The notes: a model not told the origin generated them from the sequence alone. Counted from the stretch's first letter, positions 21,800 to 32,598 are shown. The stretch is 64,000 nt of DNA from Nitrincola schmidtii (GCF_008973715.1 NZ_WBOL01000012.1:1-64000), one strand, 5' to 3'. Program-made: numbers and translations.

Positions 21800-23868
21800 T
21801 GACTGCTGTGCCGATCACTGATATTAAGGGTGTTGGCACAGCGCTGTCGCTTAAACTGGCCAAGCTGGGTATTCACAGCCTGCAAGACTTGCTCTTTCAT
21901 CTGCCTATCCGTTATCAAGATAGAACACGAATTAGATCCTTAGGATCACTGCAAATCGGTGAAGAAGTGCTGATTGAAGGTGAATTAAAGCTATCTGATG
22001 TGGTGATGGGACGAAGGCGCAGTTTACTGTGTCGGTTACAGGATGGCACAGGACAAATCACGCTCAGATTTTTTCATTTTAATGCGGCTCAAAAAAATGC
22101 CTTAAGACCGGGTGTGCGGTTGCGTGCGTTTGGTGAGGTCAGACCCGGAGGTGCGGGTTTAGAAATGGTCCACCCTGAGTATCAAGTCATGAGTTCAGGG
22201 CAAACGCTGGCTGCCCCAGATCAAGCCTTGACACCGGTCTATCCGATGACTGAAGGACTGACTCAAGTCCGTATGAGAAATCTGGTTCGACAAGCCTTAG
22301 CTCAATTAAGTAGCCATGATCTACCCGATTATCTACCCGAATCACTCCGGCAATCACGAGCCTTACCTGAACTACAAAGCGCATTGCGTTACCTTCATCA
22401 ACCGCCTCCGAATGCAGATCAGCAAGCCTTGTTAGCGGGAAGGCACCCAGCACAGCGACGTTTGGCGCTAGAGGAGCTTTTAGCGCATCACCTGTCACTG
22501 AGCCGTGTTCGTCAACAAATCCAGCAGCAGGGCAGTTGGGCGATGCCAGAGGCGCCTGAGTTATCACAAACCTTTTTGCAGCAATTGCCTTTTGAGCTGA
22601 CCGCGGCTCAACAAAGAGTCATTGCTGAGATTCAACAAGACTTACAGCGTCCTATCCCGATGCTACGTTTGGTACAAGGAGATGTAGGTTCAGGAAAAAC
22701 TTTGGTGGCCGCCTTAGCTGCCGTTCAAGTGATAGCAGCGGGCTATCAAGTCGCGGTGATGGCACCGACGGAGATCTTAGCGGAACAACACTATCAAAAC
22801 TTTAGCCAATGGTTTGCCACCCTGAATGTTGACGTTGCCTGGTTAGCGGGCAAGGTGAAAGGTAAACAGCGAAAGCATCAATTAGAGCAGATTGCTTCGG
22901 GTGAAGCGGCGGTCGTGGTGGGAACCCATGCCTTGTTTCAGGAAGAGGTAGCGTTTGCCCGTTTGGCGCTGGTGGTGATTGATGAGCAGCATCGTTTTGG
23001 CGTGCATCAGCGACTCAGTCTACGAGAAAAGGGCGCTGATGGTATCAGAGCCCCTCATCAGTTGATCATGACCGCAACACCCATTCCCAGAACACTCACG
23101 ATGAGTGCTTATGCCGACCTGGATTGCTCGATTATTGATGAGTTGCCTCCCGGAAGAACCCCAGTCAATACGCTGGTGATAGCGGACACTCGTCGCGAAG
23201 AAGTGATAGAGCGGGTCAAACAAGCCTGTACGCAAGGCCGTCAAGCCTACTGGGTATGCACGCTGATAGAGGAATCTGAAGCCCTGCAATGTCAAGCGGC
23301 TGAAGTGACGGCGGCTAACTTATCCGAACAACTTCCCAATCTGCGTATCGGTTTAGTTCATGGACGCATGAAGCCGGCAGAAAAAGCCGCGGTGATGGCG
23401 GAGTTTAAGTCGGCTAACATAGATCTACTGGTGGCCACCACCGTTATTGAAGTCGGTGTCGATGTGCCAAATGCCAGCTTGATGATTATAGAGAATCCTG
23501 AACGTTTGGGGCTGGCGCAACTGCATCAGCTACGAGGACGTGTCGGTCGAGGTTCTGTCGAAAGCTTCTGTGTCTTGATGTACCATCCGCCGTTATCCAA
23601 GCAAGGTCGCGAAAGGCTAGCGGTGATGCGAGAAACCACCGATGGGTTCCGTATCGCTGAAAAGGATTTGCAGCTACGAGGGCCGGGTGAAGTGTTAGGC
23701 ACCCGACAAACCGGCATGATGCAATTTCGTATTGCCGATCTAGAGCGTGATGCCGACCTATTGTCAGAAGTTCACCTAATAGCGCAACCCTTACATCAGC
23801 ATCCTAAGCGAGTTGAAGCACTGATAAATCGTTGGATGGGCAGCAGCGAAAGCTACGCTCAGGTATAA
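21799..23868 (+). CDS. recG: ATP-dependent DNA helicase RecG
   Basis: Remodels stalled forks and Holliday junctions. The 689-residue protein has the N-terminal OB-fold wedge domain. The SF2 motor follows: GDVGSGKT (Walker A), DEQHRFGV (Walker B), TATPIPRT and the motif VI QLRGRVGRG. The C-terminal LRGPGEVLGTRQTG is RecG-specific. It starts inside the oxyR stop codon. Confidence 0.97.
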   Translation: MTAVPITDIKGVGTALSLKLAKLGIHSLQDLLFHLPIRYQDRTRIRSLGSLQIGEEVLIEGELKLSDVVMGRRRSLLCRLQDGTGQITLRFFHFNAAQKNALRPGVRLRAFGEVRPGGAGLEMVHPEYQVMSSGQTLAAPDQALTPVYPMTEGLTQVRMRNLVRQALAQLSSHDLPDYLPESLRQSRALPELQSALRYLHQPPPNADQQALLAGRHPAQRRLALEELLAHHLSLSRVRQQIQQQGSWAMPEAPELSQTFLQQLPFELTAAQQRVIAEIQQDLQRPIPMLRLVQGDVGSGKTLVAALAAVQVIAAGYQVAVMAPTEILAEQHYQNFSQWFATLNVDVAWLAGKVKGKQRKHQLEQIASGEAAVVVGTHALFQEEVAFARLALVVIDEQHRFGVHQRLSLREKGADGIRAPHQLIMTATPIPRTLTMSAYADLDCSIIDELPPGRTPVNTLVIADTRREEVIERVKQACTQGRQAYWVCTLIEESEALQCQAAEVTAANLSEQLPNLRIGLVHGRMKPAEKAAVMAEFKSANIDLLVATTVIEVGVDVPNASLMIIENPERLGLAQLHQLRGRVGRGSVESFCVLMYHPPLSKQGRERLAVMRETTDGFRIAEKDLQLRGPGEVLGTRQTGMMQFRIADLERDADLLSEVHLIAQPLHQHPKRVEALINRWMGSSESYAQV

Positions 23869-23900
23869 TCGCCTTTTTGTTTTAGGTTACAGGATTTGCT

Positions 23901-24410
23901 ATGCAGCCCACTGAGCAACAATTAGAGATCATTACGCGTCAACTGGGGCGAAAACCCCGAGGTATCGCTGCCATTGCCCACGCCACAGAAGAAGGTGTGC
24001 CAGTGGTATTACAGATGCGTTCTTTAGTGGCGAATAAACCTTTCCCTACGCTCTATTGGTTGTGTAGCCAAGATTTGGATAAAGCGATTGCGCGTATCGA
24101 AAGTACCGGTTGGATTAAGGATCTTGAAGCTGAGTTGTTGCAGGACGAAGCTTTACGGCAGGAATATCATCAACAGCAAGCCAGTTATGTGGCGCGTCGA
24201 TGGGAATTGATGTCCGCTGAAGACAAACAGGCGATCGACGCTCAAGGGTTTACTGAACTATTTAATACGCTGGGTATTGGTGGTATCGCGCAATGGGACA
24301 AAGTCCGCTGCTTGCATATGCAATATGCGCATCATCTGGTAGCTGATAACTTGGTAGGTAAGCGATTGGACGCAGAATTTGGCCTGAATACACTGAAGAT
24401 CAGTTTTTAA
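23901..24410 (+). CDS. DUF501 family protein
   Basis: A 169-residue protein of the DUF501 family. Recognisable stretches are QLGRKPRGI near the N-terminus, LYWLCSQDLDKAI in the middle and GIGGI..WDKVRCLHMQYAHHL near the end. Function is unknown. No membrane segment or signal peptide is seen. It lies 32 bp after recG on the same strand. Confidence 0.85.
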   Translation: MQPTEQQLEIITRQLGRKPRGIAAIAHATEEGVPVVLQMRSLVANKPFPTLYWLCSQDLDKAIARIESTGWIKDLEAELLQDEALRQEYHQQQASYVARRWELMSAEDKQAIDAQGFTELFNTLGIGGIAQWDKVRCLHMQYAHHLVADNLVGKRLDAEFGLNTLKISF

Positions 24411-24424
24411 CCAGCCGATAACAC

Positions 24425-24458
24425 TCAGGTTGAATGGCGCTCTGGCAATCCAACCTGA
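24425..24458. terminator. Possible bidirectional terminator hairpin
   Basis: TCAGGTTG pairs with CAACCTGA between the convergent DUF501 and ferredoxin genes. T-runs are weak on both sides. Confidence 0.4.
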
Positions 24459-24478
24459 TTAGACATGTATAAATAAGC

Positions 24479-24739
<261 letters not shown>

Positions 24740-24760
24740 TCATTGACTCGTCGTTATAGG

Positions 24761-25416
<656 letters not shown>

Positions 25417-25420
25417 TTTA

Positions 25421-26800
25421 AGTGAACTACTCCCGCTAAACGGCATGAGCCGTTCTAGCGTTAGTTTCTGCCGACTCATACTGAGTAAACTCAGTACCTT
25501 TCGCCAAGTCACTTGATTGGGCAAGTCTCGACTTGGGAGAACACTTTACAGCACAGGTCGTACCGACCTGTTCCAATGCTTGTTTCAGACCTTGTTGCTT
25601 GATATTGATCGCAGCATTGAGATCTCGATCCATTTCCACGCCGCAATGATCACATGCATACCATCGGTCTGATAATTTCAAATCATGCTTAATACTGCCA
25701 CAGCTTGAGCAAGTTTTGGAACTGGGATAAAACCGATCTATGGTGATGAGGTTTTTACCCTGCCATGCACACTTGTATTCAAATTGTCGTAATAACTCGC
25801 CCCAAGCTATATCAGCGATGTGTCGGGACAGTTTCTTATTGCGGATTAAGCCTTTTACATGCAAGTCCTCAATGCAAATACTGGTGGCTTGGTTCTTACT
25901 CACCAGATGATTGCTGACTTGATGCAATAGATGCTTTCGAATATTCGCCACCTTCTCGTGGCATTTGGCAATGATGAGTCGTTGCTTGGCACGCGATTTA
26001 GATCCTTTCTTCTGACGGGAAAGGATTCTCTGTTCTTTTTTAAGTGTTACAAGCGCAGCCTGCAACGGTTGTGTATTTTCAATCACGGTACCATCGGACG
26101 CTACCGCAAGCGATTTAATCCCTAAATCCACACCCACCGTCAGGTCGGGTTCAATCGTACTCGGAACGGGTAAATCAAGGCCATCATCCACAAGGATGCT
26201 GACTCGATATCGACCACTGGGCGTTAACTTGACCGTTGAGGTTTTGATCTTACCCTCGAAAGGGCGATGCAGTGTCGTCTTTACCCAACCGATTTTGGGT
26301 AATTTCACACAACCCTGTTCAAAATCCACATCGGTATGTTGCGGGTTTTGATACCCGTGCCAGTGAGAGGATTTTGACTTGAAGCGTGGATACTTCTTCT
26401 TTCCGTTGAAAAAGTCTGAAAAGGCTTGATCCAAATGATCCAGCGTCGCTAGATAGCTTTGTGCATTGACTTGGTATAACCACGCATAGCGATCTCGATT
26501 CTTCTTTTTCACCAACTGATCTTGCAGTTGACGTTTGGAAAGCGATTGACCAAAGCGGCGATAATAACGACTCTTCAGCGCCAACGCCCAATTCCACACA
26601 AAGCGATTGTGGCCAAAGCTCAATACAAAGAGATCAGCTTGCGCTTTAGTGGGTTTGAGTGAGTACTGATACGCTTTAAGAGTCATGTTGTCATTATACA
26701 CCAAAACCAACAGTACTAACGCACTGAGCGCTATCCATACCCAGAGGGCATAATGTCACCACCCAAATCGTCGATTCCGGGTGGAGAATTCCGCGATGTT
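25421..26800 (-). mobile_element. IS200/IS605-type element carrying only tnpB (IS1341-like)
   Basis: The element holds one gene, tnpB, and no tnpA. The right end is marked by a hairpin at 25434-25460: CGCTAAACGGC pairs with GCCGTTCTAGCG, with one bulged base and an ATGA loop, overlapping the tnpB stop codon. The left end holds another hairpin at 26759-26784 (CCACCC/GGGTGG with an inner AATC/GATT). Ends are approximate because this family makes no target duplication. Confidence 0.65.
25436..26686 (-). CDS. tnpB: RNA-guided endonuclease TnpB
   Basis: TnpB is the RuvC-type nuclease ancestor of Cas12, guided by an omega RNA from the element's right end. The 416-residue product has the N-terminal helix-turn-helix-like part (LKPTKAQADLFVLSFG) and RuvC residues Asp187 in GVDLGIKS and Glu273 in CIEDLHVKGL. 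A zinc finger CSSCG...CDHCG and the last acidic site DRDLNAAIN (Asp353/355) complete it. All catalytic residues are intact. The ATG at 26686 is preferred because family homology begins at MTLKAYQY; an ATG at 26710 is possible. It lacks TnpA, so it may persist as a nuclease without transposing itself. Confidence 0.93.
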   Translation of the reverse strand: MTLKAYQYSLKPTKAQADLFVLSFGHNRFVWNWALALKSRYYRRFGQSLSKRQLQDQLVKKKNRDRYAWLYQVNAQSYLATLDHLDQAFSDFFNGKKKYPRFKSKSSHWHGYQNPQHTDVDFEQGCVKLPKIGWVKTTLHRPFEGKIKTSTVKLTPSGRYRVSILVDDGLDLPVPSTIEPDLTVGVDLGIKSLAVASDGTVIENTQPLQAALVTLKKEQRILSRQKKGSKSRAKQRLIIAKCHEKVANIRKHLLHQVSNHLVSKNQATSICIEDLHVKGLIRNKKLSRHIADIAWGELLRQFEYKCAWQGKNLITIDRFYPSSKTCSSCGSIKHDLKLSDRWYACDHCGVEMDRDLNAAINIKQQGLKQALEQVGTTCAVKCSPKSRLAQSSDLAKGTEFTQYESAETNARTAHAV

Positions 26801-26898
26801 TGTTAAATAGACGCCCGAAGACTTGCCAAGTGAGTCTGTTTAAGCCTAAATTTATACTGATATTCAATTATTTAATAACAAGAAAGATAGGGAGCCCC

Positions 26899-27510
26899 AT
26901 GGCAAGACGTACCAAAGAGGAGGCCGCACAGACTAGAGAAGCCTTGCTGATGATGGCAATGCAACTTTATGCTGAACAAGGTATTCATGCGGTTTCATTA
27001 AAACAGATAGCAGCCGCCTGCGAGGTCACTCATGGCGCATTATATTGGCATTTTCGTAATCGAGACGATTTGTTACAACAGCTTTACCTAGCAGCTGAGA
27101 AGCCATACGAGACTCAATACATTGAACAACGCCAATCAGCTAAACAAGATCCGTTACAAGCGCTACATGACTATTTGGTCGGCGTCATCAATGCTTATGT
27201 GAATCATGCTCACTTTTGTCAGACCTATCGCCTTTTTTTAACGCGCCCTCGAGTACCTGAACTCGCTAATCTTGCTGAGCAGATAGATGAGAGTCATCTC
27301 AGTGTGGTTGATCAAATCCATTATTTTTTGAAGCAAGCCAAGAAGAAAAAACAGCTACGTAAAAAAATATCGATTAAACCAGCGGCTAAGGTGTTGGCGG
27401 ATGTTCTCGATAGTCTGGTACAGAGCATCGCGTTTTCGTCCAGCGATCAACGCAGCAGCACAGAAGCACTGCTGTTGATTGGTATTTTAATGGATGGGTT
27501 AGGCGAATAA
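26899..27510 (+). CDS. TetR/AcrR family regulator (AcrR/TtgR-like)
   Basis: A 203-residue repressor. It opens MARRTKEEAAQTREALL, the AcrR/TtgR-type start. The helix-turn-helix is at about residues 28-50 (VSLKQIAAACEVTHGALYWHF). The start is chosen from homology and the AGGGAG ribosome-binding site. Relatives sit divergent to RND efflux operons. Here the neighbour in that direction is the tnpB element and no efflux gene is in the window. It ends 1 bp before the convergent rsmD stop. Confidence 0.88.
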   Translation: MARRTKEEAAQTREALLMMAMQLYAEQGIHAVSLKQIAAACEVTHGALYWHFRNRDDLLQQLYLAAEKPYETQYIEQRQSAKQDPLQALHDYLVGVINAYVNHAHFCQTYRLFLTRPRVPELANLAEQIDESHLSVVDQIHYFLKQAKKKKQLRKKISIKPAAKVLADVLDSLVQSIAFSSSDQRSSTEALLLIGILMDGLGE

Positions 27511-27511
27511 A

Positions 27512-28195
27512 TTAACGATGATTAGAACCGAAAGGCGGACTTTCTTCTTCTGAATAGGTTAAAGAGTCTTCTGAATCCTCGGGTTCTGTGCGTTGGTAAA
27601 GCCGATAGCAAACCTGACCTGCTTGCTTTTCTCGGTACAGTTCCCAGTTATGGGGAATGGCATCGGGTTGCCAGTTGAGCTCACTTTCGACGTAGATAAA
27701 GGCTTGATCATTTAGCAAACCGCGTGACTCTAGCAAGGTTGTCACGGGTGCGATTAGATTCTTGTTAAAAGGGGGATCTAAAAAAACCACGTCATAACGC
27801 GCTTCTTGATTAGCGATTTTAGTTTCTAGCCAGTCTAAAACACTGCTGGAAACCACTTCCCCGTGTTGAGCTTTAAGTAGATTCAAGTTGTGCCGAAGGT
27901 GATAAATCACTTCGGGAGCTTTATCGACAAAAGTGACCGATGCTGCCCCACGTGACAGGGCTTCAAAACCAAGTGCACCACTGCCACAAAACAGATCCAA
28001 ACAGCTGGCTCCCGGAATGCTGGTTTGCAGCCAGTTAAATAGAGTTTCTCTAACCCTATCGGGAGTGGGGCGTAACCCCTCAATTTCTGGAAAAGAGAGT
28101 TTACGACTGCGCCACTCTCCACCAATAATTCTGAGAGAAGAGCTGGTTTCTTGAATTTTATTTGAGCGCCGTGCAGCGCTATTGCGTCGACTCAT
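27512..28195 (-). CDS. rsmD: 16S rRNA (guanine(966)-N(2))-methyltransferase
   Basis: SAM-dependent methyltransferase acting on G966 of 16S rRNA. The 227-residue protein shows RIIGGEWRSRKLSF near the N-terminus, the SAM loop LDLFCGSGALGFEALSRG and the catalytic DPPFN. It has a short acidic C-terminal tail. It lies next to the ftsY-ftsE-ftsX-rpoH cluster, its usual place, with a degenerate M16-like gene 17 bp upstream. Confidence 0.96.
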   Translation of the reverse strand: MSRRNSAARRSNKIQETSSSLRIIGGEWRSRKLSFPEIEGLRPTPDRVRETLFNWLQTSIPGASCLDLFCGSGALGFEALSRGAASVTFVDKAPEVIYHLRHNLNLLKAQHGEVVSSSVLDWLETKIANQEARYDVVFLDPPFNKNLIAPVTTLLESRGLLNDQAFIYVESELNWQPDAIPHNWELYREKQAGQVCYRLYQRTEPEDSEDSLTYSEEESPPFGSNHR

Positions 28196-28212
28196 ATCAT
28201 CTCTTTTTTACA

Positions 28213-29379
28213 TTAGTATGGCGTTAGTGTCAGGCTAAATTGATGTTGTCTATCCAGCATTTCAACTAAGTGTTGGCGAATCTCATCATTGGACAGTTGT
28301 TTGATTGTTTCGCTATAAATTAGGTCGCTGTTTAATGGAAAGCCTAACAAAGCGGATAGCTCAAACCACTCAACAGCATTTATCACTGATGCAGTCGCGG
28401 GTTGATATTGATCCACAACCTGCTTGATCGCATCTGATAATAGCCTATCAGAAGTTTCACCAAGAAGCAGGTCAAGTAATTGATCGTCCAACCTATTATC
28501 TGGTTGCCCTTGGGTAATAATAATCAGATAGCTTTTCGGCGGTAACGGATTCCAAATCAGACGGTAGTTTGGACGCTGAGGTAAATTCTCTAAGGCCTGT
28601 TGAATGGCATTAATGCTAGCACGGTGTTTAGCCAGCGTGCTGGAGTCTTCAGACAATGGGATATGCCAAGCCAAAAGATGGTGAACCTGGCTAACATGGG
28701 CTTGTTCGGTTAGTTCTTTTGCGCTGAGGATTGGCGTCAATGACGATCGAGGTGGAATGTCTGTTTCATTTGAAGTGACGACGTTTGCTCCACTGAGCAG
28801 AAAAGTCCACTCGCTGGTAAACGCATGAGAAGTCGGTTGATCACTGAATAACCAGTGTTCAAATTCTGCAAGCAGGCGGTTTTCCGCTTGGCGTTGATCT
28901 AGCTGCCAGGTCGCCATCAATCTTTGTTGTTCATTCAGTTCAACGTTAGGACGTTGATTGAGTGCTGATGTCAGCCAGGCTATTTGTTCATCGGACGGGG
29001 GCTGACTCATTGTAATGCTGAGCTGAACAGCAGATGTCAGACTTTGAAGAGTGGCTTGCCAGCTAAGTTCATCAAGCTTTTCCAAGGTGGACTCTTCATT
29101 AAGCCAGTGTTGCAGCGATTGTAGAAGATGTGCTCGTTCTAGCGTGTTAGGTAAGTTCCAACCCGGTGCGAAGGGCTTTAATGCGCGTAATTCAATATCC
29201 GGAAGTGTTTCATAGGATAAGCGCCAGTGATCGGGATCGGCATGCCAACCCAGTGAGAGTGGCGTTGCTGCTTTTTCACGTCCAGTTGTATGCAATAACA
29301 GAATGACAATAGGAATAATCCACATTAACGCAAATAGATAACGTCGATTGAACAAAGGTTTATAAGTTGATGCAGGCAT
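28213..29379 (-). CDS. M16 peptidase-like membrane-anchored protein without zinc motif
   Basis: A 388-residue protein with an N-terminal membrane helix (about residues 13-29) and an extracytoplasmic region. In Pseudomonas-type genomes, M16 peptidase genes lie exactly here between rsmD and ftsY. This product has the general length and late [10 protein letters not shown]-type segment of an M16 half but no HxxEH zinc motif, so it is probably not a protease by itself. The start at 29379 is supported by GGAAGGA upstream; the frame is open to 29430. Family assignment rests mostly on position. Confidence 0.55.
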   Translation of the reverse strand: MPASTYKPLFNRRYLFALMWIIPIVILLLHTTGREKAATPLSLGWHADPDHWRLSYETLPDIELRALKPFAPGWNLPNTLERAHLLQSLQHWLNEESTLEKLDELSWQATLQSLTSAVQLSITMSQPPSDEQIAWLTSALNQRPNVELNEQQRLMATWQLDQRQAENRLLAEFEHWLFSDQPTSHAFTSEWTFLLSGANVVTSNETDIPPRSSLTPILSAKELTEQAHVSQVHHLLAWHIPLSEDSSTLAKHRASINAIQQALENLPQRPNYRLIWNPLPPKSYLIIITQGQPDNRLDDQLLDLLLGETSDRLLSDAIKQVVDQYQPATASVINAVEWFELSALLGFPLNSDLIYSETIKQLSNDEIRQHLVEMLDRQHQFSLTLTPY

Positions 29380-29475
29380 ATTCCTTCCGATCAGGTTTGT
29401 CAGCTGGCGGTCTGTGGTAAGATAGCGCAAATTTTCAAACTATATCTACTTTTAGCCAGCGGACAGAATAGCTTT

Positions 29476-30873
29476 ATGGAATCACTAAATAACTGGATGC
29501 TCTCTATGGGCCTGAATCCAGCGCTTTTACCCATTGTGATAGCAGTCCTCGCTATCGCCATCTTTGCGGTTGTTATTTTGGCACGTAAGAAGCCAGAAGG
29601 TGCAAAAAATCTAGAAAAATCTCAACCAGAAGAGCAAAAAGCCGAGCCGGAGCCAGAAGTTCTTCCTGAGCCAGAGCAACCCGCTGAAGTAGCGGTTGAA
29701 GTAGCGGCTGAAACAGAGCTAGAGGTTGAACCAAAACCAGAAGCTGAGTCAGAACCAGAAGTTCAACCTGAACCTGAAGTTGAGCCAGAACCAGAAGTTG
29801 AGCCAGAACCAGAAGTTCAACCTGAACCTGAAGTTGAGCCAGAGCCTGAAGTTGAACCAGAGCCTGAAGTTGAGCCTAAACCAGAAGTACAACCCGAACC
29901 CGAACCCGAACCTGTTAAGGCGGCTGTCGTTCAAGAAGAAGCGCCAGAACAGCGTAAAAAACGCTTATTTGAGCGTATTAAGTCTGGCTTAAGCCGAACG
30001 AAAGCAACCTTAACGAATCAGTTAAGCGATCTCTTCAGTAGCCAAAGTGAAATCGATGATGATCTGCTAGAAGAGTTAGAAACACTGTTATTGATGTCGG
30101 ATGTGGGTGTTGAAGCGACAACGGCGATCATGCAGACGCTGGCAGAAAAAGTAGAGCGCAAGCTGGTCAAAGATCCGGATGCTCTCAAGGCTGCACTTAA
30201 AGCAGAGCTAACACAGCTTCTATCCGCTTCTGAAGAGCCACTTGATCTATCTGATCAAGGTAAACCAAGGGTGATTTTAGTTGTCGGCGTGAATGGGGTA
30301 GGGAAAACTACCACCATTGGTAAATTAGCGAAACGTTTTCAGCAGCAAGGAAAATCGGTCATGCTGGCAGCAGGCGACACTTTCCGCGCTGCAGCGGTCG
30401 AGCAGTTGCAAGTTTGGGGTGAGCGAAACGATGTTCCTGTGATCGCTCAACATACCGGCGCTGATTCGGCGTCCGTTATTTTTGACGCCTTGCAATCGGC
30501 GACTGCGCGTAAGACCGATATCTTGATTGCAGATACGGCAGGGCGTTTACAGAACAAAGAAAATCTAATGAATGAGCTGAGTAAGGTCGTTCGTGTCATG
30601 AAGAAAATTGATCCAGACGCACCGCATGAAGTGCTGTTAGTTCTGGATGCTGGCACAGGTCAAAATGCGATCAGTCAAGCCAAGCAGTTCCAAGAAGCGG
30701 TTGGTGTTACTGGTATTGCGCTCACTAAGCTGGATGGAACAGCCAAAGGCGGTATCATTTTTGCGGTGGCCAAACATTTCAATTTACCGATACGTTTTAT
30801 CGGTGTGGGTGAACAAATAGACGATCTTCGTCCGTTCCGTGCGGATGAGTTTGTCGATGCGTTATTTGACTGA
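29476..30873 (+). CDS. ftsY: Signal recognition particle receptor FtsY, with membrane helix and Pro-Glu repeats
   Basis: GTPase that docks SRP-ribosome complexes at the membrane. The 465-residue product carries a hydrophobic helix at about residues 18-36, then an acidic spacer with eight hexapeptide-like PEPEVx units (about 92-146). The NG domain follows from about 160: [16 protein letters not shown] (G1), [24 protein letters not shown] (G3) and [10 protein letters not shown] (G4). The NG core is conventional. The membrane helix is absent from E. coli FtsY. It heads the ftsY-ftsE-ftsX-rpoH cluster. Confidence 0.97.
   Translation: MESLNNWMLSMGLNPALLPIVIAVLAIAIFAVVILARKKPEGAKNLEKSQPEEQKAEPEPEVLPEPEQPAEVAVEVAAETELEVEPKPEAESEPEVQPEPEVEPEPEVEPEPEVQPEPEVEPEPEVEPEPEVEPKPEVQPEPEPEPVKAAVVQEEAPEQRKKRLFERIKSGLSRTKATLTNQLSDLFSSQSEIDDDLLEELETLLLMSDVGVEATTAIMQTLAEKVERKLVKDPDALKAALKAELTQLLSASEEPLDLSDQGKPRVILVVGVNGVGKTTTIGKLAKRFQQQGKSVMLAAGDTFRAAAVEQLQVWGERNDVPVIAQHTGADSASVIFDALQSATARKTDILIADTAGRLQNKENLMNELSKVVRVMKKIDPDAPHEVLLVLDAGTGQNAISQAKQFQEAVGVTGIALTKLDGTAKGGIIFAVAKHFNLPIRFIGVGEQIDDLRPFRADEFVDALFD
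29749..29913 (+). repeat. In-frame tandem repeat inside ftsY
   Basis: About eight near-identical 18-bp units encoding P-E-P-E-V-(E/Q), ending in a Glu-Pro run. Unit number could vary by strand slippage without breaking the frame. Confidence 0.9.
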
Positions 30874-30881
30874 GGTCGAGC

Positions 30882-31550
30882 ATGGCAGCGATACGCTTTA
30901 GCAATGTGGGTAAGCGTTACGAGGGTGGGTTTGATGCGTTAACCGGTGTCGACTTTACCCTTGAATCAGGGGAGATGGCGTTTCTTACCGGGCATTCAGG
31001 TGCAGGGAAAAGTACACTGTTGAAGCTAATCATGTTGATGGAAAGGGCGAGTAGAGGACAGGTTCAAGTCGGTGATCAAGATTTGAATTCGCTCAGTCGC
31101 CGAAATATTCCGCAACATCGACGTCGAATTGGCGTGGTCTTTCAAAATCACCACTTATTATTTGATCGAACGGTCTTCGATAATGTCGCACTGCCTCTAC
31201 AAATAGCTGGTTACGATCCTAGCGATGCCGCCCGTCGCGTGCGTGCAGCTTTGGATAAAGTTGGGCTGTTGATGCGTGAGAAGCAAAACCCTATTGCGCT
31301 TTCCAGTGGAGAGCAGCAGCGTGTCGGTATCGCCAGAGCTATCGTGAATAAACCCGCAGTGTTACTTGCGGATGAACCAACCGGCAACCTCGACCCTGAG
31401 CTTTCTGAAGGGGTGATGCGTTTATTTGAACAATTTAACCGTATCGGAACCACCGTGCTAATTGCCAGTCATGATATTTCCTTGATAGAACGTATGCGTC
31501 GAAGAACTCTGGTGTTGCGTGGTGGGAGGTTAGTTGCTGATGGCTATTAA
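30882..31550 (+). CDS. ftsE: Cell division ATP-binding protein FtsE
   Basis: ABC-type ATPase that with FtsX regulates septal peptidoglycan hydrolysis. The 222-residue product has Walker A GHSGAGKST, the Q-loop VFQNHHLL, signature LSSGEQQRVGIARA, Walker B VLLADEPTGNLD and the switch ASHD. It overlaps ftsX by 11 bp and lies 8 bp after ftsY. Confidence 0.97.
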   Translation: MAAIRFSNVGKRYEGGFDALTGVDFTLESGEMAFLTGHSGAGKSTLLKLIMLMERASRGQVQVGDQDLNSLSRRNIPQHRRRIGVVFQNHHLLFDRTVFDNVALPLQIAGYDPSDAARRVRAALDKVGLLMREKQNPIALSSGEQQRVGIARAIVNKPAVLLADEPTGNLDPELSEGVMRLFEQFNRIGTTVLIASHDISLIERMRRRTLVLRGGRLVADGY

Positions 31551-32520
31551 ACCTCAAGAAAAAGCCGTCCCTCGGGGTGCACAAAAACATCGTGTTGGAC
31601 ACTTAGATCGCAGCCGCGGCTGGTTCCGTCATCATATAGAAGTTGCCCTGCAAGCCTTGGTGCGATTAACCATTACCCCGGTTGCCACCTTAATGACATT
31701 GGCGGTATTGGCTATAGCCTTGGCGTTACCTGGCTTCTTATTTACGGTGGTGAATAATATTCAGCAGTTCAGTATCGGCTGGGATACCAATCCGCGTATC
31801 ATGCTTTACCTGAATACCGAAGTTGAAGATGCTCGTGCAGAGCAGCTAAGCCTTGAGTTGATGTTGCATGGCGGCTTATCAGGTGTTGAATTGATCGATC
31901 GAGACCAAGGGCTTAGGGAGTTCTCCAGCTATTCAGAGTTTGCTGGCATGCTGTCGTTATTAGACAGCAATCCATTACCCGCGGTAATTCTGGTATTACC
32001 AGCCGATCACCACGCGGCAGCACTGCAACAACTTCAGGCTGAACTTCAGTCTATTCCAGAAGTATCTGAGGCGGTATTGGATTTAGAATGGATTCAACGG
32101 CTAAATGCTTACCTGCTGATGGCAGAACGCTTTAGTTGGGTGTTGGCGGGTTTGCTGGCCTTGGCAGTCTTACTGGTGGTTGGCAATACCATCCGTATGA
32201 CACTTGAATCGCGACGAGATGAAATCTTGGTTGCCAAACTGGTAGGGGCCACTGATGCATGGGTGCGTCGACCGTTTCTCTATTCCGGTTTCTGGTACGG
32301 CTTGATCGGCTCTTTGTTTGCCTACGTACTAGTGCAAGTTTCGCTATATTTGATCACCGGTCCCGCAAATCAATTAGCGCAGCTATATTCTAGTAACTTT
32401 GTGCTGCAGGGCTTGGATTTAACGTCAGGTTTGACTCTGATCGCGACAGGAACAGGCCTAGGTGTGCTAGGTGGTTTTCTATCGACAGGGCGCCATTTAA
32501 GGGCGATAGAACCTAGTTAA
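31540..32520 (+). CDS. ftsX: Cell division permease-like protein FtsX
   Basis: Inner-membrane partner of FtsE that passes ATPase-driven changes to periplasmic EnvC. EnvC is encoded at 3800 in this window. The 326-residue protein has four membrane helices. A large periplasmic loop lies between helices 1 and 2 (about residues 70-185), the EnvC-binding position. The start is uncertain: ATG at 31540 or TTG at 31534, both after GGGAGG. Confidence 0.95.
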   Translation: MAIKPQEKAVPRGAQKHRVGHLDRSRGWFRHHIEVALQALVRLTITPVATLMTLAVLAIALALPGFLFTVVNNIQQFSIGWDTNPRIMLYLNTEVEDARAEQLSLELMLHGGLSGVELIDRDQGLREFSSYSEFAGMLSLLDSNPLPAVILVLPADHHAAALQQLQAELQSIPEVSEAVLDLEWIQRLNAYLLMAERFSWVLAGLLALAVLLVVGNTIRMTLESRRDEILVAKLVGATDAWVRRPFLYSGFWYGLIGSLFAYVLVQVSLYLITGPANQLAQLYSSNFVLQGLDLTSGLTLIATGTGLGVLGGFLSTGRHLRAIEPS

Positions 32521-32598
32521 TCTAAATATTCATAGGTAAATTCGCTGCTGTGTAGGACTTGATTTTTTCGTCATAGATCGCTATTTTTCACGGTCCTG

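Noticed and set aside
22187-22567. 126-codon frame antisense to recG
   Set aside because: It lies wholly inside recG on the other strand and resembles no known family.
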